In this document: positions 13,061 to 21,500 of the stretch, in pieces
Layout: every line of letters starts with the position of its first letter
Position numbering within the stretch: the first letter of the stretch is position 1
Virus record (IMG/VR): IMGVR_UViG_3300044591_000387
Location: 1-22,246 of that record
Origin: a virus
Strand: one strand, 5' to 3'
Length of the DNA: 22,246 nucleotides
The notes under the pieces: generated by a model
What the model was told of the DNA's origin: nothing
Database searches by the model: none
Seen by the model: only the letters and a program-made list of their open reading frames with translations
Program-made: the position numbers and the translations under genes

Positions 13061-15210
13061 TGCCATACATCGGAGCCAACCTCCCGTACAAGGGCTGGAC
13101 GACTGACACTCAGTTCTCGTCCGTCCCCCCGGGGTTCTCGCAGGACATCCTCAATGTGATGCCCGTGGACCAAGGGCGTCGGAGGATGCGGCTCTCGTCA
13201 CGCGCTGGATTCAATCCGATCTACGAGTTTGGTTCCGCTGGACCGATCCAGTGCATGGTGCGCTGTGTTGCGTACACGGGAGCGTCTGGCGCACTCAAGA
13301 CGGTGATCAAGGACCGCACGATCGTCGTCAAGGCTGGCGTGGTGTACTACCTTGAGCAGGGCGGCGTGCCGACGGTCTGCTCGATCGCTGGAGGATCGCA
13401 CGCACCGATCAACACGCCGGCTCTGAACGCCAGCGTCCGCACGGTCGAAGGTGTGCAGTTCAACGACTACGTTTACCTGTGCGACGGCATCAACTACGTC
13501 AAGGTTGACATCAGCCTGACGGTGCCGGAAGTGCAGCAGTGGTCTGATCCGTACAACCACATCAAGGTCACGGTCAGCAGCACCAGCAATTACGCCACGC
13601 TGGTGACGAGGTATGGCGCACGCATCGTGTTGGCCGGCGTGGCTGACGCAGAAACCAACTGGTTCATGTCCCACATTGACAATCCCGAGGATTGGAATCC
13701 ATCAACCAGCGCCGCAGATGCCATCGCTGGTGGCAACTCCGATTACGGCACCCTTGGCGACCGAATTGTGGCCCTGATCCCGCTTGGCAACACCGGCCTC
13801 CTGTTCGCCGGCCAGCGTTCGATGTCCTACCTGACGGTTGACCCTGCGCTTGGCGACCCGCAGATCATCACGTTGTCAAGGAACATCGGCATCGTTGGCC
13901 CGCGTGCGTTCTGCTACGGGCCTGAGAAGATCGCCTACATCCTTGGGTACGAGGGGCTGTACCGGGTCACGCCAAACGACTTCAGTCTCGACCGAGCGCA
14001 GTTGATCAGCCTGAACGTGCTGGATGCCTTCTTCAGCAAGACCCAGTGGGAGGATCTGGATGTCCTGCTGACGTATGACGTTGAGTTGCGCGGGGTCTGG
14101 ATCTGGCTGACCCGTCGCGACCAGCCATCGGTCAGCGTCCACCTGTTCTACAGCGAGCAGACCGGCGGGTTTTTTCCGCAGCGTCTGTATGAGCCGGCGT
14201 TCTATGGCGCACTTACGACGTGTCAGGCGGTCGTGGCTGACGGTCGCACGCCCGTGGCCCTGATGGGCAGCGCCGAGGGGAAGATTGGGTACTTTGACTA
14301 CCGGATCATCTCTGGCATCGACGGCTACCCAGCCAGCGGATACAACAGCAATGAGGGTGGCACCTACACCCCTCCGACGGCTGCCCAGTCGGTCGATCGC
14401 CGAGTGCTGTCCAACCTGACGCTTGGTCCGGTCATTGGCGACCTTGGCACCCGGGTCATGGTCAGGGACGTTCTGGTCGAGTTGAACAGCGAAGAACACC
14501 TGCCAGACTTGGACGTAAAGGGCAACCTGCCCCGCCCGACGCTGGCCCTGAGTTACGGCGACACGGCTGAGAAGGCGATCGCTGCCAGCCTGACGACCGT
14601 CCGGGTGGTCCTTGGCGACGAGCCGATCGTGGACGGCGGCGCGGCGTCAACCTCGTCGTTCGCCTCGACGGTTGACGGGGACGACGCCACGCCTGCGTCG
14701 ATCACGGACTACATGGACGGTGCCTACGCCCCGTCCGAGTTCGGGTTGTACGAAGCCCGCAGCACGTTCGTTGACCCCGAGAACCGGGTGTACGACGGTG
14801 CTTCGCCGGACGCCGAGTACTACCTGAAGCGTGACACCTTTGACAGCGCCGAGCGTTGGCTGATCTACCACACCGACACAAACAACCTGATCTACGCGCA
14901 GCAGGCGATCAACGCGGTGTACAGTACAGACCCGACGGTCGGTGAGTATTTCTTCGTCCCAAACGGAGTTACGACCGCAGCAGGACTCCAGTCCGACGAC
15001 ACGGCCACCATTGCTGGCGTGCTGATCGAGGCCGAGAACCTTGCGCTAGGTGAACTGTACGAGGGCAACAACAACCATTTCCGGTGCCGCGTGCGTGCCG
15101 GTGCGCTCTACATGCAGATTGCCAGTCAGGGCTACCCGTGGGCGCTGGAACGTGCGTCCGTGTTGGTTGACGCTGTTGGCATGAGGCGAAACGTGCGAGA
15201 GGTGACCTGA
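13060..15210 (+). CDS. Probable tail nozzle / tail tubular B-like protein
   Basis: A 716-residue beta-rich protein. The N-terminal part (LPYKGWTTDTQFSSVPPGFSQDILNVMP ... RMRLSSRAGF) and repeated blade-like strands suggest a beta-propeller-type tail protein. Around residues 187-216 it has ARIVLAGVADAETNWFMSHIDNPEDWNPS, followed by IVALIPLGNTGLLFAGQRSMSYL. The phrase 'R-L-V-x-A-G ... N-x-W-x-S ... P-x-D-W' is characteristic of P22 gp10 / T7 gp12-type nozzle proteins. The C-terminal 250 residues (after about 450) look like an additional beta domain. Translation is probably coupled to the fibre gene (TGATG at 13058); no Shine-Dalgarno sequence is present. It would form the tail tube exit below the adaptor. 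Confidence 0.65.
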   Translation: MPYIGANLPYKGWTTDTQFSSVPPGFSQDILNVMPVDQGRRRMRLSSRAGFNPIYEFGSAGPIQCMVRCVAYTGASGALKTVIKDRTIVVKAGVVYYLEQGGVPTVCSIAGGSHAPINTPALNASVRTVEGVQFNDYVYLCDGINYVKVDISLTVPEVQQWSDPYNHIKVTVSSTSNYATLVTRYGARIVLAGVADAETNWFMSHIDNPEDWNPSTSAADAIAGGNSDYGTLGDRIVALIPLGNTGLLFAGQRSMSYLTVDPALGDPQIITLSRNIGIVGPRAFCYGPEKIAYILGYEGLYRVTPNDFSLDRAQLISLNVLDAFFSKTQWEDLDVLLTYDVELRGVWIWLTRRDQPSVSVHLFYSEQTGGFFPQRLYEPAFYGALTTCQAVVADGRTPVALMGSAEGKIGYFDYRIISGIDGYPASGYNSNEGGTYTPPTAAQSVDRRVLSNLTLGPVIGDLGTRVMVRDVLVELNSEEHLPDLDVKGNLPRPTLALSYGDTAEKAIAASLTTVRVVLGDEPIVDGGAASTSSFASTVDGDDATPASITDYMDGAYAPSEFGLYEARSTFVDPENRVYDGASPDAEYYLKRDTFDSAERWLIYHTDTNNLIYAQQAINAVYSTDPTVGEYFFVPNGVTTAAGLQSDDTATIAGVLIEAENLALGELYEGNNNHFRCRVRAGALYMQIASQGYPWALERASVLVDAVGMRRNVREVT

Positions 15211-16682
15211 TGTCAATCTTTGAAGGAATCGCCGGCGGTATTGGAAGCATCGTCGGCGGAATCTTTGGTTCAAGAGGAAAGAGTCGCCAGCGTAGCGCGA
15301 TGAGAAATACCATCGCGCAGTATCAGCGCGAGATGCGAGGTTTGGCCGATCAGGCTGGTCCTGCCTATCAGGGATTGGCTGATCAGGTTTCTGCTGGTTA
15401 CCAGCCGATGCTGGATTATCAACAGCAGCAGACGGACCAGATCCTCAATCGCTTCATCGCCGATCGGCAGACCAACATCGACCAGTACCGTCAGGGGTAC
15501 GAGCAGAACATTTCTCAATTTCAGGGGGCATACGACAGCATTCGGTCTTCGTACCTGTCGCAAATGCAGCAGGGCGCATCTGATTTCGGTGCTGGAATGC
15601 AGGGTCTTCGCGATTCATATCGCCGAGACATGCAGGCGGCTATCGATCCTCTGTCCGCATCATACGCGGCAATGCGAGGCCAGTACCGATCGGATATGGA
15701 GGCGAACCTTGCTGCGACGCAAGGCGAGTACGGCGGCCTGCGTGACCAGTACAGGACAGGGATGGAGCGTGCAAGAACCGACTTTGAGGGTCGGTATGGC
15801 TCGATGATTGATCAGTATCGAGCCGGCATGGATGAAGTGTATCGCGAGGCCGCGACCGGTCGCGAGAACATGCTTGCTAGTGTTGATCAGGCGACGGCTG
15901 AGAATGTTGCCAGACAGCAGGCCGCAAATGCATTTAGTGGTCTTGGACTCACGTCATTCGGCCAAGGTGTCGTGGCAGCCAGACAGTCTGAGGGCGCACG
16001 CCAGCGTGGTGTGATCCAAGAGCAGTACGCCAGCCAGTTGGCTGCGATTAGGCAGGCTCAGACTCAAGGAGTCACTTCTCTTGGTCAGGCTCAGGCTGCC
16101 GGCATTTCTGAAATCCTTCAGCGAATGTCTCAGGGTGACATCAGTCTTGGAGAGGCTCAGGCTCAGGCTGCAATGGCACTGCGTGGACAGATGGCTCAGG
16201 GCGATGTTTCGCTGGCACAGTCGCAAACATCTGCCGAAGCAGCGTTGCGAGAGCGAATGGCTCAGGGCGACATGACTCTTGGGCAAATGCAGGTCCAAGG
16301 ATTGTCTGACTACCAGAGCCAGATTGCGTCTGGAAGCACGGCTCTTGCTCAGGCTCAGGCGAGTGGACTTAGCGATCTCCGGCAGAGAATGTCAACCGGA
16401 CTGGCAGAGATGGGTACGTCATATTCAGGCGCTCTTGCCAATCTCCAGCAGGGATTGTCTTCGCAGCGCCTTGGCATCATGGGCAACCAGTTGGGAATGC
16501 AGATGGCGTATCGCGAACAGGCTGTTGGAGTTCCTTTGTCATTGCGACAGGCTGCAATCACCGGAGCGTTCCAGCCACAGATGAATGTTGCATCACTCAG
16601 CGGCGCTGGATCAATGCAGTTTGGAAATGCCCTGATGGGTGCCGGCATGGGAATGGTTGGTAATTACTTCAGCGGACTCTGA
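15210..16682 (+). CDS. Internal virion protein with 22-residue helical repeats
   Basis: A 490-residue probable ejection protein. It starts with a Gly/Ile-rich amphipathic segment (IFEGIAGGIGSIVGGIFG) that could insert in membranes. Residues 45-220 are eight uninterrupted 22-residue repeats, most with Tyr at position 5 and Met or Tyr at position 9. Residues 284-415 are six uninterrupted 22-residue repeats with invariant Gly at position 4 and Leu or Met at position 8. A Met/Gly-rich tail (NALMGAGMGMVGNYFSGL) ends it. A 22-residue period equals two hendecads, expected for nearly straight helical bundles or barrels. Position after the nozzle and before other internal proteins matches T7 gp14 or P22 gp7/gp20-type pore proteins. 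Stop/start overlap with the nozzle gene is TGATG at 15208, with AGAGGTGA just upstream. Confidence 0.6.
   Translation: MSIFEGIAGGIGSIVGGIFGSRGKSRQRSAMRNTIAQYQREMRGLADQAGPAYQGLADQVSAGYQPMLDYQQQQTDQILNRFIADRQTNIDQYRQGYEQNISQFQGAYDSIRSSYLSQMQQGASDFGAGMQGLRDSYRRDMQAAIDPLSASYAAMRGQYRSDMEANLAATQGEYGGLRDQYRTGMERARTDFEGRYGSMIDQYRAGMDEVYREAATGRENMLASVDQATAENVARQQAANAFSGLGLTSFGQGVVAARQSEGARQRGVIQEQYASQLAAIRQAQTQGVTSLGQAQAAGISEILQRMSQGDISLGEAQAQAAMALRGQMAQGDVSLAQSQTSAEAALRERMAQGDMTLGQMQVQGLSDYQSQIASGSTALAQAQASGLSDLRQRMSTGLAEMGTSYSGALANLQQGLSSQRLGIMGNQLGMQMAYREQAVGVPLSLRQAAITGAFQPQMNVASLSGAGSMQFGNALMGAGMGMVGNYFSGL
15342..15869 (+). repeat. Block 1: eight tandem 22-residue protein repeats
   Basis: Eight 66-base units without gaps, residues 45-220. 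Position 1 is L/M/I in seven units, position 3 is D in six, position 5 is Y in the last six, position 6 is R in five, position 9 is M or Y in seven, and position 20 is Y in five. DNA copies are diverged; the repeat is visible in protein only. Confidence 0.8.
16059..16454 (+). repeat. Block 2: six tandem 22-residue protein repeats
   Basis: Six 66-base units without gaps, residues 284-415. Position 4 is G in all six, position 1 is M or I in five, position 8 is L in five and M in one, position 12 is Q in five, and position 19 is L, I or Y. The unit AxxGDxSL recurs. It is a different consensus from block 1 but has the same 22-residue period. Confidence 0.8.
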
Positions 16683-16703
16683 CGCGAATCAAGGAACCAG
16701 AAC

Positions 16704-17234
16704 ATGGCATACTTCAATCCATCAATGACAGGACAAATGGCATACATGGGGGCTGGTCAACTTGCTCGCATGTCTGCTGGAGGCGCGGCAGCGACACCAT
16801 CTTTCATATCCCAACTTGGGGATGCATTCAAGAGTGTTGCTCCCGACATGTTCCGTGGCATCGCCGCTGGTCTTGCGTCCTATCAGGGTGATCCGACCAG
16901 ACCGTTCAGCGGTGTCGGCGAAGCGATGGCCGCGACGATGCAGCGAGGCGAGCAGACTCGCGAGGCTCGTCGCAAGATGAGTCTGATGCCCGAGGAGGCT
17001 GCCGCCGTCGCCAAGTCGGAAGTCGCATACGAGAAGATCAAGTACGAGGACGACAAGGATTCGTTCCGTGCGCTGCGCGAGATGGAGGGTTTCCGACTTG
17101 GGGTTCCTACGGATTCCATCAGCAAGGGCATGATGGCATACACGGCGGCTAATCCCTTCAGTGCCGTCGAGCGCAACCGAATGGATAGTGACATGCGTAA
17201 GCGTCTTGAATCAGCACTTCGCGTTTCCTTCTGA
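16704..17234 (+). CDS. Probable small internal virion protein
   Basis: A 176-residue protein not matched to a named family. The N-terminus is Met/Gly/Ala-rich (MTGQMAYMGAGQLARMSAGGAAA), followed by ISQLGDAFKSVAPDMFRGIAAGLASYQG, an amphipathic, possibly membrane-interacting region. Residues 75-130 are a charged helix rich in Glu, Arg and Lys. AAGGA at 16691-16695 precedes the ATG. It lies between two other putative ejection proteins and shares their Met/Ala/Gly/Gln-rich style, so an internal or ejected role is inferred. No catalytic motif is seen. Confidence 0.5.
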   Translation: MAYFNPSMTGQMAYMGAGQLARMSAGGAAATPSFISQLGDAFKSVAPDMFRGIAAGLASYQGDPTRPFSGVGEAMAATMQRGEQTREARRKMSLMPEEAAAVAKSEVAYEKIKYEDDKDSFRALREMEGFRLGVPTDSISKGMMAYTAANPFSAVERNRMDSDMRKRLESALRVSF

Positions 17235-17240
17235 GGCACC

Positions 17241-18584
17241 ATGAAACTCGTACCCAACCAGAGTGGCCAAGACGACATGTTTCAAGGCGGGTTTGGAACC
17301 CCGCCTCAGCAACAGTCTTCGGAAGAAAAAGATCGAGAGTTTATGTCTCGTATTGACGAGGCGATGAACCGGCTGAACCGGAATCCAACTTGGGCTGTCG
17401 GTGATCCGGCGATTGCGGGCCAGCCGTCGTTCGGCAAGGCGGTTGCCGGCATCGAGCAGGGCGACGTTCAAGGTCTTGAGATGCTTCGGTTCGGCACCGT
17501 GCGCGGTACGCCAGCCGTGTCCTTCATGGACGAGGACGGTCAGGAGCAGGTCATCAAGGTGACGTTCCCGCAGTGGATGGGGATGATCCAGAGCCGCGAC
17601 GACGCTCGCGCCCAGTTGCGACAGCAGCGCGAACTCGATGCCAAGAAGCAGGCTTTCGCCGGCCAGTTCCGCGCCCTTTCTGCGCGTGTCACCGAGAGTC
17701 AGGATCCCATCGTCGGCGAGTACCTGACGATGCTGTACGACATGGACCCCGGCATGGCTATGAGCGGCCTGCAATCGTTCATCAAGGCACGCGCTGGGCG
17801 CGAGGACTACACCGTCTACCGTGGTCAGGAAGTGCCGTCGTCGTTTGCCGAGGCCATGTCTGCCCTCGACGACGCTCAGGCTGATGGTCGCACCATGACC
17901 TTTGGAAGGCACGCTGCTGCCTTGTCAGAGCAGGGCAACCAGAACGCGGCCAATGCCGTGAATATGGCGATGTTGATGATGCGCCCCAAGGGCGACCGGA
18001 TCACGCCGCGCTCGATGACGATGCCGATGTGGGCCATGCAGCAGCAGAACCCGATGGCTTTGGCAATGGTCGTCGATGGGATGCGTCAGGGCTTGCTACC
18101 GGGTATGACCCGCCCGGTCGCCCTGCCGTCTGTCAACAACGGATCGACTGATGCCGCCACGTTTGAGCAGTTCATGCAGCGGTTCAACGAGGTGTCCGGC
18201 TCAATGGGCTGGGCTCCGGCTGGTGAACAGGACATTCGCGTCATCATGGATGCCATTGCTCGCGTGCGTGGTGGCCTGATGATCGACCAGCAGGTTGTTG
18301 CTCCGACTGCTTCGGCCAAGACATCGAGCGGCAAGCCGTCGCAGCCAGCCCCCGCTGACGTGCGCGGACTGTCGAGCCGCACCCGCAACGCACTGGAAGT
18401 AATCGCACAGAACCCGTACTTCTCACGTCTTCGCAGCAGCGACCAGAATGAGCGTGCAGCGGGGTTCAAGATGATTGAACGTCTATACAATGAGATGCAG
18501 ACGAACGGGCCTGAGCATCTTGGGAAGTACGGCGTCGATCCTGCATTGATCGAAGAGGCATACGCGGCAATCTCTGGAAACTGA
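17241..18584 (+). CDS. Probable internal virion protein (447 aa)
   Basis: A 447-residue protein of unknown family, mostly helical and Gln/Met/Ala-rich. After a disordered N-terminus (GGFGTPPQQQSSEEKDREF) there is a mixed alpha/beta part to about 110, then coiled-coil-like DARAQLRQQRELDAKKQAFAGQF. A long helical region follows with MAMLMMRPKGDR and an Ala/Ser/Pro linker near 355-375. The C-terminal small domain is ALEVIAQNPYFSRLRSSDQNERAAGF ... YGVDPALIEEAYAAI. GAGG just ahead overlaps the previous stop. By order (nozzle, small internal, middle internal, giant internal) it corresponds to the T7 gp15 position, but sequence similarity is not evident. Confidence 0.5.
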   Translation: MKLVPNQSGQDDMFQGGFGTPPQQQSSEEKDREFMSRIDEAMNRLNRNPTWAVGDPAIAGQPSFGKAVAGIEQGDVQGLEMLRFGTVRGTPAVSFMDEDGQEQVIKVTFPQWMGMIQSRDDARAQLRQQRELDAKKQAFAGQFRALSARVTESQDPIVGEYLTMLYDMDPGMAMSGLQSFIKARAGREDYTVYRGQEVPSSFAEAMSALDDAQADGRTMTFGRHAAALSEQGNQNAANAVNMAMLMMRPKGDRITPRSMTMPMWAMQQQNPMALAMVVDGMRQGLLPGMTRPVALPSVNNGSTDAATFEQFMQRFNEVSGSMGWAPAGEQDIRVIMDAIARVRGGLMIDQQVVAPTASAKTSSGKPSQPAPADVRGLSSRTRNALEVIAQNPYFSRLRSSDQNERAAGFKMIERLYNEMQTNGPEHLGKYGVDPALIEEAYAAISGN

Positions 18585-18586
18585 AC

Positions 18587-21500
18587 ATGAGCCAATTCTC
18601 GTTCTTCCCGCAGCCTGACGGCACTGACCCACTGGCCGATTCGCTGACGCAGTACAGGAGGAGCAAGAAGGCGCTGGGCCAGCGTTCGCCTGAAGACAAG
18701 CGGTTCATGGATCTTGGTCGTGCGTTTGCTGACATGATCGGCAGCGTCGAGCCAACGAATCTCCTGTCCATTGGCGGGATCGCTGAAGAGTTCGGCGATG
18801 TCACCAAGTTCATCGACCGTGCGAAGACGATCAACACGCGAAGTGATCTGGAAGAGGAACTGTCTTCCGGGATCCTCAGCCCACAGGAGGCTGAACTCAA
18901 GCAGCAGCAGATCGACTTCCTCGACAAGTTGGTGCAGCGCGAGTCGGAGCAACAGGATGTTGCCCGCGATGCGGAGATCGCAGAGACCGGCGTCGTCGGC
19001 ATGTTCGGCGAGGGTGTCAAGGCAGGCGTAACGCAGGGCGTTATCAGCACCCTTCGCGGCATCAACAACCTGACCCCGTTTGACGGAGATGCGTTCTGGA
19101 GCGGGGCGCAGCGCGAGTCTGGCAAGGCGATTCCCGAGGGAAGCATTGCCGGCAACATCGGTCAGGCGGTCGGCAGCGGCGCGTACAGCGCGGCTGCGTT
19201 CGCGGCCAGCCCGTATGTCGGCATTGCAGCGATGGGCTTGCAGGGCTACGGCGGGGGCATCGACGAGTACGAGCAGGCGTTCGCTGCCGGCCTGACGACC
19301 GGCGACTACAACCAGTTTCAGAAGGTGACAGCCGGCCTCACCAGCGCGGCGATCGAAGGCGTGACCGAGTGGATCGGCGCTGGTGTTGCCAAGAAACTTG
19401 CCAAGACCGGTGTCGCGCAATGGTTCGCGCAGCCGGGTGCGCGGGGCATCGTCAAGACTGTTGGTGGGATGTATGGAGCCAACTTCCTTGAGGAAGGTCT
19501 TGTCCCGATCTTGCAGGCTGGCGTCAAGGCGACCGAACTGACTGGAATGAAAGTCGAGTCGTGGGGAGATGTGTTCTCGCAGGCTGCGACGGACGCTCTC
19601 TACGGCGGGTTCGGCGGCTTCGGCGCTGGCGCGATCAACATCCCGGTCGAACTGTCCAAGCGCCGCGAGACCAACCGTCTGCTTCGCGAGGCCGGCAGCA
19701 AGTACGCCGATCCTGCATACATCCGAGAGATCCTCCCGCAGCGTGCAGCCGCTCTCGACGCGATGACGCCACAGGAACGTCTTGCAGAAGAGCAGCGATC
19801 CCAGCAGGCTCTGATGCAGGCAGGCGCTGACCTCGCACGATCCAAGGAGGCGGTAGCCAATGCCAGCGCGGAAGTCACGCAGAAGCGCAAGGAACTGGAA
19901 CGATCACGCCGAGGCAAGGATCAGCAGCGCACTCAGGCTCTTGAGGGCGAAGTATCTACGCTGGAGGCAGCACTGGAGAATGCGCGGCGGGTTGCCGCGA
20001 CAACGGCTGCCGATTACTCAGCGTCGCAACTGAACTATCTCAGTGCTGCGAGCATTGCGTCGAGCGCACGCCCGACGAGCCAGATGTCCGCCACCGACAT
20101 CCTCGCTGGCATGAACTACCAGCCGGCGTCTGCTGCGACGAAGCAGCAGAAGGCAGCGCAGGCACAGATTGAGAAGTTGGGCTTCAAGGTCCAGTGGTAC
20201 GACGGTACTGATGCAAAGCCTGCATTCTTCAGCGGGCAGACACCAGACACCGTGTTCCTTCGCGCCGATGGCAACAGCACGTTCGCTGGCATCATGGGCC
20301 TCGCGTTCCATGAGATCACGCACTGGGCGCAGTTCAGCGACAGTGGTCTGTGGGCTGCCCTTCGCAGCACCGTAGACGATGCGACGATGATCGAGGCCGC
20401 TACTAACTACTGGTCGCAGCAGGCCGGCATCGACCCGGTCGTCCGACGTTCGATTGCTGAGATCATTGCCCAGTCGCAGGGCAAGGCCGGGTCCACCGAA
20501 GCGGTTGACCAGATCGAGCAGCGCATGGCTGGCACGATGGCCGAGGTCGAGGGCGTTGCCCAGTTGATCCAGAACGGAACGGAGGCTCTGTTCCGTGGCG
20601 ACGCCGTACCCGGCTGGTTCAACCAGATGCTGATCCGCGCCGGCGTTCGTGGTCGTTCGGCGATGAGTGCGCTCAAGTTGTACCGTGGCCTGCAAGAGGC
20701 GGCGAAGAACAACAAGGCGTACAGCCCGGGCAAGTTCGGGTTCACGATCGAGGCCGCGCAGCGTGGCCTTGAGGTCATGCGTGCCGCACGGGAGGCGGCC
20801 ATGTCCCAGCCGCAACCGGCCCAGCCGGCCCCCGCGTCCACTGCGACGCCCACCCCTCAGCCCGCGCCTGCGCCTGCTGCCGCAACACCTGCGGCTCCGG
20901 CTCCGGCCCCGGCTGCTGGTCAACCTGCGCCGGCCCCGGCACCTGCCCCGGCTCCCTCGCCTGCGCCTGCCACCGCTGCTGCTCCAGCGCCTGCCCCGGC
21001 TGAGGCTCCGGCTCTAGCGCCCGCCCAGCCGGCAGGCCCGACCGCCCGCGACATCATCGGACCGGTCACGCCAGAGTCGGAGGCTGCGATGACTCGCGCC
21101 GTGTCCACGCTTGGGCCGCAGGGCTACCGCGATGCCGTTGCCGCGATCGACCTTGCGCTTGCCGAGGTGAAGCGCGAGGACGAAGCCGCTGGTCGCCCGT
21201 ACTCGTTCGACGGCGTCAGCCGCGAGGAGGTTCTGTCGCTGCTGAATCAGACTGCTCTCGCCGACGAGGGCGCAACCCTGCCCGACGGCAAGCCGGTCAC
21301 GGTCACGTCGGATCAGCGTGAACTCGCGAAGAAGGTGCGCCGTAAGGTTCGCCGCACGGTTGGCGACGATGTGGTTCTGTTCGCCCGTGGCAAGGCTGTG
21401 CCGGCAACCATTGACGCCGCTGCTTTTATCGAAAGCGCATTGGAACTGGCGAACTCCCAGAAGTGGAAGAACCAGAAACTGTTCAAGGCCGCGTTGCAGA

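Noticed and set aside
18086-19420. 444-codon minus-strand frame across the junction of two internal protein genes
   Set aside because: No domain signature; it spans the end of one convincing + strand gene and the start of another, so it is a by-product of codon bias.
20667-21017. Arg/Pro-rich frame overlapping the giant gene
   Set aside because: It is the out-of-frame reading of the GCC/CCG repeats that encode the Pro/Ala hinge.
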